Origin: Zeugodacus cucurbitae
Taxonomy: Eukaryota; Arthropoda; Insecta; Diptera; Tephritidae
Direction: 5' to 3'
Assembly (NCBI RefSeq): GCF_028554725.1
Contig: NC_071671.1
Span: 57,864,501-57,928,500, forward strand
DNA length: 64,000 nt
Made by a program: the position numbers and the translations under genes
The notes under the pieces: model-generated
Seen by the model: only the letters and a program-made list of their open reading frames with translations
Told to the model about the DNA's origin: nothing
Databases searched by the model: none
Shown: piece after piece, positions 50,726-62,906 of the stretch
Layout of the letters: each line of letters opens with the position of its first letter
Numbering within the stretch: the stretch's first letter is position 1

Positions 50726-53700
50726 ATGCTTTCGCCGGACACATTGCATCACGAAGAAGTTAACTTGGCGTTAGACCGACAAGTACGCCAAGATATACAG
50801 GATATGGCGCAAGAGGCGCAAATACAAGCACAGATTATCGCGCACGAAGGTAAATATTAATCATACTATTGTATGTAATAATAAATATACACTGAGGCTA
50901 TGCTAGCAAAATCGCTATGTGCCTCTAGTAATTGTGTACACATTAAAGACTTTATTTTATGTGAGGCAGTAGCGTTTGCCAATGCTTAGTATGGAATGAC
51001 AGTCACTTGACGTCGCTATGCCGACATGTCAAAATAAGCAATTTGACAAGGGAATGTCACTTGCATGCGAAAGTATAAAAAGGCTGTAATTTATAGACAT
51101 TGCACACTCAATTTCAAGTATTGATTATGTGAAGTTACTACATTGAATCAGCAATAGTTTTTCTGCTAAGCGGCATCAAGTGACTGGTACTAATTAACGT
51201 CAATTGCAGAATCGCTTATAAAAACCGTTTTTTATATCTTTATTTGTAGCGCGTGATCGCTTTCAATCTACATCGAGCGTTGAGGAAGATGGCCAAGAAG
51301 ATATCGAGCATGATGGTGTCACCGTTTTGGGTGTTGTTGAGGCGGATGATGATGAGGACGGACATCATCATGAAAATATTGTTGAAGAAGATTTGACCGA
51401 ACACGATTTGTCGGACATGCATGATGTCAAAGATTTCAAGGATATGCTAATGGAATCCAATGATGGCAATGCAGACAACTCTTCAATGCGCAAACGACGT
51501 GGCAACCTACCAAAACAGTCTGTTAAGATTTTGAAGCGTTGGCTATATGAACATCGTTACAATGCATACCCCAGCGATGCAGAGAAATTTACACTCTCAC
51601 AAGAAGCTAATTTGACCGTACTGCAGGTGAGTTATTAAATGTCATGTGTTTGTTAATAACTACGTTAACTTTTGTTTTGTACAAATAAAGGTTTGCAATT
51701 GGTTTATCAACGCACGTAGACGCATACTGCCCGAAATGATACGTCGTGAGGGCAATGATCCGCTACACTTCACAATTTCAAGGCGCGGCAAAAAGCTGAA
51801 CTCATCATTAAATTCATCAAATAGCCTTAATGCAAGTGGTAATGTACCAAATCCTATTACGGGTAGTCCAGCCTCCGAAGTGGTAAGTATTTTTAATATA
51901 AATATGAATTAAAAATTTAATGGAATTTATTTGTTTTTTACTACAGATCGTTGGCGCGACGGAGGAGGTTGAGGGTGATGAGGTGCATGATGGCGTCGCA
52001 AATGTACTAACGGCGTTGGGTCATTTCGTGCAGACGCCTGGTGGCCACATGGTCAAAGTGGAACCAGACATGGAATACGACGATAGTGTAATTTATAGGT
52101 ATGTCCAACGAAATTCCATGTTTTAATTTAAAGTTGCACTTTTGCTGAGCTATTTATTATATGTATATGCATTTTGCACTTGTCAACCTCATTAATGCAT
52201 TAATTACTAAACATTGCCTTTATTTTAATCAAATCTACCATCAATCAATCGTATAATTGAAACTGACCAATTAACAATCATGTGTGAATAGGTGGCAGCA
52301 GGCGATTGCCGCCAATCCGCAAGGCTTTCAAAATTTACATCCACAAATTCAAGCGAAAATTTTGGCAAAAATTCAAGCCGCTAAACAAAGGCAAACGGCC
52401 GCAAATGCTGCTGCTGCTGCACAACAAATGCAACAACAGCCTGCATACAATACTAGCGCAAGCGTTATACAAACTGCAAATACGGCTGCTGCTGCTGCTG
52501 TTGCGGGTATCCCAAGTTCACCGCCATCTTCAAGCAACTCTTCTGCGGCAAATTTTCAGTATACCAACAATACGAAATACTTCTATTCTCAAACACTCAA
52601 TCAAATTTTCCACATCCAGAATAGTATGCCGCAAACGAATATTTCACATTTCAATTCGTTGAGGTAGTGCGATAATGGCTTGTTGTTGCAAATGCATTGT
52701 TTTCTTAATTGCTATTGTTTGTTTATTGTTTTGGTTGCTGTAGGTGGGGTTGATTCATTGTTTGTTTTTATAATTTCATGTAATTTTATGTTGCAAATTA
52801 GCTAATTGTTCATTTGTAAAGCAAATAATGCCAAAATTTCAAATTCAATTATGTCTTGTATTTTACACTCTTACAGATCTGAAGATGACAGCATCAACGA
52901 ATATGATTCGTGTGAGCCGCAAAGTGAGGAGGAAGGCAAATTTGAAAGCTCAGACGCTTGGCAAAGCGTTATGAAGTAAGTTTGAATAAACAAAACACAA
53001 CAAGCATTTAACTACACCGATTTTAATCTCTTAATTCTGTAGTCAAATTATCGTAGCTCACTTGTAAATATGTTGTACAGTTTTTGAAATTAATTTTTTT
53101 ACTATTTATTTATTAAGAAATATGTATTTATTTTCTTTTTATAATATAAAAGGTGTAGTTAATTGTCTCTGATTTCATACTTTCTTGTTTACTATTATAC
53201 TTCTTTGAAATTTTCTTTCTATCTTTTTTTTTTTTTGCTCAATATGTTTTTCGAAAATTTGCGTTTTTTACACGTATTTTTTGGTCTACAACCCATATCT
53301 ATTGCCTGCCTGCAACTTTTCAAAATTTTTCCAACATCAATAACACCACCACCACCACTGCCACTATGATTGTATCACAACAAAAAAAAAAAAAACAAAC
53401 ACATATAAACTATAAACGTAACACATCACACGGAAAAACATCAACCTATTGTTAAACTCTACGTCACGTGTGTGTTTGGTTGTTGTTCATCAAAACAAAT
53501 TTCCCACCCACCTCTACGTTCCCTCGCTCATTTTTGGTTATTCATTTGGCTGTGTACACTCTTGTCCCGAAAATGAATGCGTACACTTATTTCGTCTATT
53601 GAACGTTTCTTTTACGGGACTGTTTTCAGTACCGAGGAAGTAACGACCTCTAGTCCAACTGCAACGAATAACACCTATTGGACGACGGCCTCACATCCGC

Positions 53701-54233
53701 ATACGACGACAGCGCAATCTCATGCATTAGGTGTTACGGGCGCAACAACAACAGGTACAGTTGTTATTGTTAATTTTATTTCAATTAAAAATTTTTATAT
53801 TTTTAATGTCTCCCCTTCTTCACAGGCAACAATGTGATATCGGCTGCCAATGTGAATGCGCTGGTAGCGCCAGTTGAATTGAAATCCGAACCGGGCGTAA
53901 CAGTGGGCGCTGAAGCCACCGTTGTCACGTCGGGCATTTCAAATGCGTCTAACAGTAATAATAATAGCGCAAATGTTACAAATAATAATACAATTACATC
54001 AACCGTACAGGTCATACATCCTGGCAGTCATTTAGTGAAAGGTTTGTGCTTTTTTTCTACTATAAAATTTGAAAATATTTTTATTTGTTTCTTTGGATTT
54101 TTGTCCTATAGGTGTCATACGCGACGATAAAGATAAATTCAAATGTTTGTACCTGCTGGTGGAGACGGCAGTGGCCGTGCGCCAACGTGAAAAGGAGCAA
54201 GAAGATGAAGATGTGCATGTGCTCGGGAATTAG
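50726..54233 (+). CDS. achi: TGIF-family TALE homeodomain protein (achintya/vismay type)
   Basis: Nuclear transcription factor. Nine coding exons: 50726-50849, 51250-51626, 51691-51882, 51947-52098, 52292-52663, 52877-52975, 53630-53754, 53826-54041, 54112-54233 (592 aa with all exons). Exons 2-3 encode a TALE homeodomain: RKRRGNLPKQSVKILKRWL, the three-residue-extended loop YNAYP, and the recognition helix VCNWFINARRR, then ILPEMIRREG. The N-terminus is acidic with a His run; exon 5 is Ala/Gln-rich; the C-terminus has a conserved-looking KFKCLYLLVETAVAVRQREK block. Drosophila TGIF proteins act in spermatocytes with the meiotic-arrest genes (established knowledge). Drosophila melanogaster has two tandem copies, achi and vis; only one lies in this window, so the symbol denotes the pair's single counterpart. 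Confidence 0.94.
52292..52663 (+). CDS. Candidate in-frame cassette exon (TGIF exon 5)
   Basis: The exon is 372 bp, a multiple of three, with the same phase at both ends. Its donor is weak (AG|GTAGTG) beside the stronger exon 4 donor (AG|GTATGT). Joining exon 4 directly to exon 6 keeps the frame (YRSEDDSINEY) and gives a 468 aa protein lacking the Gln/Ala-rich segment. Confidence 0.55.
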
Positions 54234-56519
54234 TTGGCCTCCTAATAACGCAATTAACTATAAAATTTGAAACGTAGAAATTCACACACACACACATAGA
54301 AACTGTTTGCAGTAATATGTCTTTTGTATAGTGTCTAACATGTGTAATTAAGCCTTTGCACCAGTTTTATTTATGCTGAATTTCTGTTAGCTCTTTTGGT
54401 GACACTTGTAGCACTAGTTAGTACCATATATTTAGCACAATAATCGTCGACCATATTTGCTGCTTACTACTAATGTTCAATATTCAATATTTAATTTGCT
54501 GAAAACTTATGTGCTACACATTCGTTTTTGTTTTTTTTTTCAGTTTAATTTCACAACAAAATGCATTAATTTATCGAATGTTTTAAATGAATTACATTAA
54601 ACGCGTATTATCAGTTTCTAATGCTTAAGTTCTTTGTATACTTGGTTGCAGATTCATTTTTTATATTTACAAATTATTACATGAAAATACGCCAATTTGC
54701 CAAATAGCCACCAATAATAATAATAATAATAATAAATGATTTTTCTGTAAGTTTTCCCATTTTTCTATTTTCACAAAAGTGCAATTAGTCATTGCATTAG
54801 TTAAATTTATAGTAATTTTAATAACAATGTGCCGTAACAAGGGATTGTCGCAACAATTAATAACTTTGTGCTCTGCACTCTGCATACAATTTGTGGATTT
54901 CTTATAGTTTTATTTTTTTTAAATTATTTAACTTTTTTTATTGCAATATCTATAAATTACACAACTTTTTGTTGCATTGCATGTAAATTTAAATTTAAAA
55001 CTGTGTGTAATTAATTTTCGCGCATTATTTTTCTACTTTTCCTTTATATTTTCTTCCGTTGCTAGAGCAAATGAAACACAGCTTCTGTGTTGATAAATTA
55101 TATGGTAACTGCCACATTGCATCATTTGAAACTGTCAAAATAAATTATGCGAAAATATTTAACAGCTCAACTAATTAAGTTTGAGGAATACAGATGCGCG
55201 GCGGAAATCAAGATTTAAACATAAATTGTATGCGTTTCTGTTTAACTTCTCGTTTTCATAAAAGAAAATATCTTTTAACTACCCGGTGCAGTGTGGCGTA
55301 CAGCTTAAATAGCTGCATAATAAAAAACAAAATAATTAAAATTTAATTTTACAAAAGCATTGAAATGCATAAATGTACCATATTTCAAAGTTTTTACTTA
55401 TAAAACTTAGTTAATAAGTATTTTACTTAAGCGCGTTGTACACATGTAAATTACTAGCAACAAAGCAGAAGAAGAAAAACTTGTAAACAAAAATATAAAA
55501 GCATAAATAATTAATTTCGCTATTTAGAAAAAAAATGCAAAAAAAAAAAATTCGAAAATATTTTGTACTCTTTATCAGACCAGCAACTAAGCCTAGACAT
55601 TAAGCTTTATTTTAAATGCTTACTTTTCAACCTGCTAACTTTTTCAGTTCTACGTCATAGTTATAGTGTCGCTAAACAGGTACTAATTTCTTAATTTCTG
55701 TCTATCGTATTACGAAAATGTGTACAGAAATTTAGCAAACAAATTATAAAATTTACCTAAACTTAATTAAAGAATATATAATACAAAGATAAATATGCGA
55801 AATTTGTTAATCATAAAATAAGTAATAATAATAATAAATCATATACACAAATAAATCACAATTTGTGAATTTGAAATAAAAATCTAAAAGAGAAATTGTA
55901 AACTTTTAAGTGTTCTTATATGTATGTATGTATATATGTATGTAACTTTATCTGTCCCAAGCAGCTCTACAGCAAAAAACTGTTTGAATGCATAATTTTT
56001 GCCTTCCTGCCATTGGACAGCTGGTATGATTTCTACATTTTACCGTTATATATATTACCGTTTCTTGCTTTTTTACAGCGCTACACAAACAACTGTGGTT
56101 TATAACTTCTACATATTAAAATTTTGAAATTTTTTTGGTGTTTTGCATGAAGGCGAATTTCAAGCAACCGTAAAAGTACATAAAAATTGTTGGGATTATA
56201 AAAAAATATAGCAAGAAGAATCTTCGCGAGTTAGAAAACATAAAAGAATACTCTTTGGACCTTTATATTGTTGTAAGTGTAAAAGTTTGGAATTTAAGAA
56301 ATAAACTGTATCACGTTTGACCTTTTGTGTCATTTGTCATTTTGTGTCTTTTGTTCTCATCAACGAGCAATGAGGTCTCATCACCCAGCAATGAGTTTTT
56401 CGATTTTTTTATGGATTAATCTACAATGTACTCGTAAGTGATCTACACAACCTGCATAAATATTTATTATTCCAACATGCCAACTCCAAATTCGAATTCA
56501 GCGGGACTAGGAGTAAACA

Positions 56520-56990
56520 GTGGTATTATTTCATTATTTTAATTATTATTTTTTTTAATTCTTTATTACAAATTATTAATTTCTCTGAATTGATTTCTAT
56601 TTATTAAATAGTTTTTATATACAAATATATTTATATATAATAAAAAATTATTATTAATTTTAATTATGATATAATTATTAAATTTATTATTATTTTTAAT
56701 CAAATATTATTGTTAATTGTTTATATATTTTATTTAAATTGTATTTTTACACTTTATGTATTTTTTATATTGTTTTTAATTTTTTTATATATTTTTTTCT
56801 TTTAAATTTTTTTTATATTTTTTTTTTACATTTTTTTTTATATGTATATATTTTTTTAAAATTTTTTTTATATATATTTTTTTTAATTTTGTATTTTTTT
56901 TTAATTTATTTATTCATTTTTATTTTTTTTATTATTTTTATTTTTATTTATTATTTTTATTTTGTTTTTATTTTGACTCATACATACATA
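56520..56990. repeat. Strand-asymmetric T-rich low-complexity tract
   Basis: About 470 bp of T runs separated by A, AT or ATA, strongly T on the plus strand, with almost no G or C. The Phe/Leu/Ile-rich reading frame inside it is a composition artefact. Confidence 0.7.
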
Positions 56991-58309
56991 TGCACATACC
57001 ATTATTTTTATAGTTTGATTTCATATTTAGTTTAATTCATATTTCCAACATTCACACTTCTTTATTTTATAGTTTCTTCGATTTTTATTTGCTCTTTACT
57101 ACATATTATAATACTATTATTCTTGCTTCCAACTTTTGCCTACATTTCACTTTGTTTTCCTCACTCAACTACATACATACATACATACAGATGTGCGCAT
57201 AAAAATAAATACTTTCAATGGCTTTTGGTGTCAGCCCCATTCATTAAGCCGGCATAACTGCAAGTTGTCTCAGCAAATTTATAACTGAGAGTTTCGCCAA
57301 CAGCGCTACAACTCATTGCACTCACGTACGTACCGTTGCATGTATGCATGTGTGTGTGTGTGTCTAACTGTGCGCCTGTAATTGAAAGTTAGCAGCGCTC
57401 TCTGTGTATGTGTGCCGTATCCGCTAACACTCTCAGTCAGTTAGTCAGCTTAGTATTCGTACGAATAAGAGCACGAATCGTATAAACAGCGATTGTTTTT
57501 TACAAGTATGGTGCACATATCACCAAATTCGGTCATAGACGAGTATAATGAACTCTACGGTCAGAATGTCAGTGTAGATTGTTAGTAGTTGGTCGAGTTA
57601 ATTGGCTATATTCTATTCGTCGTAGCTCTCGCTAACAACAATATGCTCGTACTTACCAAATTTGGTTTCGGTGCTTACCGGACTTGACGTCGATTCGAAG
57701 ATTGAGCGTGCTGAGGTGTGTATATAGAATGTATAAATCTCTTGAAACTGTAGCAGCTTAGCTGAGCGTAAGATTGCCGGTCAGTTTGGAGCATCAGTTT
57801 GAAACGTTGAACAGGTGCTGCGAAGTTCTGCATGATTTGGGTGGTATCTTGAGAACAATTGAGATGTATAAAAATATGTTTTTGGAATTACACTGTGGTA
57901 GTTTCAGGGTCAGACAAGTGCATAAACCAGCAACCAAAACTTTTTCGAGTATTCTGAAACGAGCTGTTTGTTTTTCGAGGTTAAGTTCATATTTAATATT
58001 AGAGATCTGAAAATAGTAGGATTGGTTTAAGTCAGATATTTAGTTTTTTCTTCAAATTTACAACTTTTTCGCTCTAGACCCCCAGACGTGTATGTTCATT
58101 TAGTTAAAATATTTAAAATTGATTCAATATTTCAGCGAATTTACCGTTGTATACAGCGTATATCTTGTCAGAAGTCAAGTTAATTGAACTAGAAACGGTT
58201 TCCGCCGTCTGAAACCCCAATAAAAATGGCTGGGTATGCAATTCATCATCATAACTATTGTAAATATAAGGAAATTCAAGTAAATATGTTAATTTGAATC
58301 TTTATATAT

Positions 58310-58317
58310 TATCGATA
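58310..58317. promoter_or_regulatory. DRE motif TATCGATA
   Basis: Exact match to the DREF recognition element, about 950 bp upstream of the ZAD start codon. An exact 8-mer can occur by chance in this sequence, so support is modest. Confidence 0.3.
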
Positions 58318-59259
58318 AATCATTTTGTATCCACAGGTAACGAATGCCAGTTATAAAATATCATTTCCGCAACCTTTTATTTATTATTATAATATCATTC
58401 TTTGAATTTACTTTTTTTCCTTCTTTTTTCATTTTTTTTTTACTTTTTCTTTTCTTGATTTTCCTAAAATTTATTTATTAGTTAAACCAAAATTGTATTT
58501 CATAATGAAAATTATGAGTCAGCATTTTCCAAAGAACAGTCATAATTTTCTTGAGATACGTGCAGTGTTTCCCAAATACCGTTTAAAGAGCGTTTAGAAC
58601 AGTACAACTCAACTAGACACACTTCCGGTTTGCTTTATAACACAAGTCACACTTAATTCTTCATTCTACACACACAGCACCACAGGTCACCACTACATAC
58701 CACTAGGAAATATTTTCGAAGTTCATTTATATAATTAATTTGAACGCCTTCTCATCGCCTTAGGGTAGTCCGCCAAGCCAACAGTGCCACTCAATGAGCA
58801 GCTGTTGCCAGCAGTGCGCATGCCCAACACATGACGGTGTAGCGTACCAGCTGGTCGATATGCGCGCAGCAAGGTCGCCCCTGCTCACCATCACCATCAC
58901 CATCACCAACGTCATCGTCAACGCCATTGCCATCGTTTGCCAACTCGTTGGCTGCTTTAACGCGCTCACTGCGCGAAGCATTGCAACAGTAGAGATTTGC
59001 TCATCGACGTGTACGGTATACTCGGGAATCGTGCAGAAAGGCCGTGCGAATGCAATACTACGGTACGCGTAGCGGCGTTGTTCGGACGCGTATTGCTTTG
59101 TGCTAATTAACATTTTTGTTTATAAACAAATACAAAAAACAAAAACAGTCGCCGGGACGCCAAAAATAAGTCGAAACACACGCGTTTCGCATGCAGGTGA
59201 ACGGTGAAAAATAGTGATTTGGATTGCAAAATCGACGACGAAAAAATGCAAATGCAATA

Positions 59260-60522
59260 ATGGGCGGCAGCAGGAGTTACAGTGTGAGCAGCACGAGCAG
59301 CGTCGCCAGCAGCAGTAGCAGCAGCAGCAGCGGAAATTACAGTGAATACAGCGCCGCCGGCAGTGAGGAGCGCCGCTGTAAGGCGACAAAGTTAGTATAC
59401 AGCCGTATTGGCAATCAGCGTTTAGCGGCCACAGGCGCGGTGGCGGCTGGAGGTGTGATGGCGCCACAGCCCCAACAACAACAGCCGCCGAAAGTCCAAC
59501 GGGCGCGGTCACAGCGTATTATTTGTCGCTGCTGCTTGTCGGAACAGCAGCCGGCGACACGTCAGTCACTGGGCTCATGCTCCGAGCAGGAGCTGGACGA
59601 TGAGGAGGCGGCACACTTGGAATTTGTGCCGTTGGACACCTTGGCTATGGTGGATTTGAGCGATGATAGATTTGTAGCGGCGTCCACCGCTGGTGATTCA
59701 TGCAAAACAGCGTTGAGCAGGACCTCCCCAGCCAAAGGCAATAAGGTCAATAGTATGTCAGCAACAACAACTACGCTGAACAACAACAACACTGGGAGTA
59801 GTAGTGGTAGTAGTAGTACTACGACTACTAGTACTCTACTCGATTGTTTGAACGCTTGTGCGCAGATAGGCGCTTCACTGGCGGACAATGAACTGCCGCA
59901 GCACATCTGTCTTGACTGCTGCCACACGCTGGAGATGTGCTGTGAGTTCATACGTTGTGTACGGAATGCGGACAAAATTCTGCGACGCCGTTGTGCGTTG
60001 CCGGTAAAACGGGTGCGACAACAACAACAGCAACAATATTGGCAACAACGGCAAGCGACGTCAAGCATGCCGGCTGTTTGCAGTGACGTCTATGGCGAGG
60101 AGGGGCCAGCTGCGAAACGTAGGCGCCGTCGCGAAGAGGTGTGTCTTCATGTGCATTTGTGTGTGTGTGTTTGTGTTTGTTTCTGTAGTGCAAATGCAAT
60201 TGCATTTCTCGCTTTAAATGTAGAATTTGCTATTTTTGTGTATTACATTCTGTGTGTTACTATGAAATTGCGTAAAGCGTATTTTTAATTTCGAAGTGTG
60301 CTAAAAAAGAATCTATTTTATCACAGAAAGTGCAGCAAGAACAACAACGTACGAGTGTCGCTCATGCCGTTGGTGGTGGTGGTGGTGTCAGTGCAAAAAG
60401 TCTAAGTCTCGGCAACAACACGCCCAAGTCAATATCCTTGCCCAAGTCAGCGACTACAGCGACGCCGTCAGCAGCGTTAACAGTGACGTCAACAGCGAAG
60501 TCGTCGTCAGCGGCTGAGAGGG
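59260..60522 (+). CDS. ZAD zinc-finger protein, N-terminal exons (partial)
   Basis: Coding exons 59260-60138 (293 codons) and 60327-60522 (ends in phase 1 at donor G|GTAAGT); the rest lies beyond the window. The start is the first in-frame ATG (MGGSRSYSV). A zinc-finger-associated domain is built from ICRCC (Cys89 and Cys92) and ICLDC (Cys217 and Cys220), followed by the typical helix CHTLEMCCEFIRCVRNADKI. ZADs dimerise and sit at the N-terminus of insect C2H2 zinc-finger factors. The two Cys pairs are about 125 residues apart, far more than usual, because of a Ser/Thr/Asn-rich insertion. Basic patch KRRRRREE at the exon end. No C2H2 finger occurs before 64000, so the next intron must exceed 3.4 kb. 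Gene identity not assigned. Confidence 0.82.
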
Positions 60523-61163
60523 GTAAGTGCGTAAAATAATATACGGCACAAATGTGTAGTACATAGCATAGCGTAAAGTTATGTATATTTAAGTGTATGT
60601 TTGTGTGTTTGTGCGCCCGTCTTCCACGCCGCATGAGTCAGTCTGTGCCATTTGTTTTTGTTTTTGTTTACTTATCGTTTTCGTTTTCTTCGTATGACTT
60701 TTAATCCACATTTAAGGCGAGTGAAAATGTCAGCTGTGTTGTTGCAAGTGTTTTTTCACTAAAATTCTATGGATTTTGTGTTTTTGTAAATTCAATAAGC
60801 TTTATTTAATGTTTAAATATTGTGGAAAATTAAGAAAATATACATTTAGTGCAGCATTTTGGCAAGTGTGTGCCGAAATAGGAAACATGCGTTGCTCAAG
60901 CGGTGGAGTTGTTGTTTAAGTGCTTGAAGCAAGGCTGATAAATAATTGTATTATAGAAAATGAAAAAATTAAAATAAAAGTGAGTGCTCCAACCGGCTTT
61001 AATAGTTTAAATTAAAAGTTATATAAAAGAAAATAATAATGGAATGAAAAATGTTTGGTTTTAAATGAAAAAAATAATTAAATTAAATTTTTTTAGTGAA
61101 GTTATGAAAAAAAATTATGCAAATGGCCAGCTGACATTTTTACTTTAAAGCTTTAATGCACTA

Positions 61164-61700
61164 TTTAAGGGGGGGGGGGGGTTAAGGTTTGTTCCGTCGA
61201 AAAAAGACTTTTTTTCATGAATTTTTTTAGAAAAAATTATTGATGTAGGTTTATTTTACTTATTATTATATGAAAGTACAATATTTGAAGGATACTTAAA
61301 AAAGTTGTATCGAAAAATAGCGAGGAATAACGGATTTATCGTCGATCTCTGCAGGCACCTCGAAAAAATGTTGTTGTGCGGTGACTACAGCATCACTGGA
61401 TCATCCGAAACCAAAAAATCAAAATGCTTTCTTTAGTTTATTAATTTATCTTTCAATTGACGTCGAGTTTTTTTTTTTAATTTTTAAATTTTTCAATTTT
61501 TGGTACAATTTTCAAGCCAAAATGACGATTTTAGACGAAAAAATCGACCTATTTGTTATTGTAAAATTGTTAGTAATTAAAATTTTTGGAAAAACTTGAC
61601 GTCATTCGAGAGCTATATAGTTATATGTAGAATATTTGTTCAAAATTTCAAAACGATCGGTGCAGTAGTTTTTTCTGTAGGCTGGTCACCGACTTTAAAA
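61164..61700. repeat. Unclassified interspersed repeat, copy 2
   Basis: Begins near TTTAAGG with a G(13) run (61169-61181). Contains GCAGGCACCTCGAAAAAA then TGTGCGGTGAC (61375-61385), and GGTCACCGACTTT (61683-61695), in the same order as 40955-41324. It lies in the ZAD gene intron and may extend to about 61830. Confidence 0.6.
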
Positions 61701-62157
61701 ATTACATATTTGGGAAAATCGTTTCAAAGTTTTGTACTCTCAGCGCAGTTAGCTGGAGGTACCGTTATTCAACCTGCTGTAACTTCGTTAGTTTTTCTCC
61801 GAATGACCTAAAACTTTCACACAATATTCTTGAGATGTTGATGGTTCAGAAAAAAAAATAAAAAAATAATGAAAAAAAAAGTTGTCAAACCTTACAATTT
61901 TACAAACATAAAAACATTATCGATTCACAATATAAATGCAATTACAAAGTTCAAAAGAGAAATATCGCAAATATATTTTTATTGTAATTATGTAATTATA
62001 TTCGCCAATAGTTACTAATTAAGTCCATATGCATGTATGTATGTGTGCATATGCTGTTCAAAAGACAGTCGTGCTTATGAGACCGGAACTGATCCAAATA
62101 ACATTTCCAATTGGAATTGATTCAGATAGTTTTTCATAGATATTTGCATATGAATGT

Positions 62158-62768
62158 ACAGTTGTGTTCAAAATAATAATAGTGCGTGTGTTAAAGTCTT
62201 ATAATTGAAATTGGAAAATATACGAAATATGTATATTATGGAGAGATGAAAGTAAAGTGGTACTTTTTGGAGGCACAGTTTCATTGTCGCGTACATCGTC
62301 TACCAAAGACTGACTACCACAGTCTAGACACACTACGGGAACGGTAAAACATGTAGGGTGAAAAATATTAGTTTGGGCTTGTCTTTAATTTTTATGGTTC
62401 ATATATCGTATCTACACTGTCATGAATCAACATGTCTACGTTGATATTTTGAATAGCACAATGCAAAACCTTATACTGAAAACGAAATGCCTCTGAAATG
62501 GGTCTTCCAGCAGGATAAAAACCCGAAACGTACAAGACGGCTAGCCAAGAAGTTGTTTCGTATCAAAGGACCTTAATCCCTTGACCTGGTCGCATTGGTG
62601 CGACCTCAATTCCATATATAACCTATGGGTGATATTCAGAACGTTGGCTAATAGTGAAGGATTCTTGGGAAGAAATATCTAAAACCCGTTATGAAAGCCT
62701 AGTCAACTCTATGCCGCGTCTCTGTAAGGCAGTTTTATATAATAAGGGCTTTTCGACTAAATACTGAA
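62158..62768 (+). pseudogene. Tc1/mariner-like transposon relic
   Basis: Starts with ACAGTTGTGTTCAAAATAAT, typical of Tc1-like terminal repeats. Frame-shifted transposase pieces follow: WRDESKVVLFGG (from about 62238), MNQHVYVDILNSTM (from about 62421), MPLKWVFQQD (about 62486), SEGFLG and YESLVNSMPRLCKAVLYNKG, with a natural end FSTKY and stop at 62765-62767. The N-terminal DNA-binding part is missing, there are several frameshifts and stops, and no 3' terminal repeat was found. Inactive. Confidence 0.78.
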
Positions 62769-62906
62769 CCCCATTTCTTTGTATCTATGCATAATTTTTA
62801 GAATAACCTACATATATAGCCATTTTAGTTTGTTTTTTATCGTTATTGAAAAGTTTTGCGGTTTTATATTTATATATGTGTGTGTGATTTGTGTTGCAAT
62901 AACTTT

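Larger units (their letters stand above)
54234..59259. other. Intergenic between TGIF and ZAD genes
   Basis: Contains the TGIF 3' UTR at the left, an AAT microsatellite (54713-54736), a T-rich tract (about 56520-56990), CATA repeats near 57171-57190, a TG run near 57349-57363 and a CACCAT run near 58877-58900. The right part should include the leader and promoter of the ZAD gene. No other coding exon is supported. Confidence 0.4.

Noticed and set aside
56739..57035. 98-codon Phe/Leu/Ile reading frame resembling a membrane protein
   Set aside because: It falls within the T-rich tract, which gives Phe/Leu/Ile codons by composition alone.
59562..60068. 168-codon minus-strand frame with Cys and Val/Leu runs
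   Set aside because: Antisense of the ZAD exon; the runs mirror its CAA/GCA and AGT repeats.
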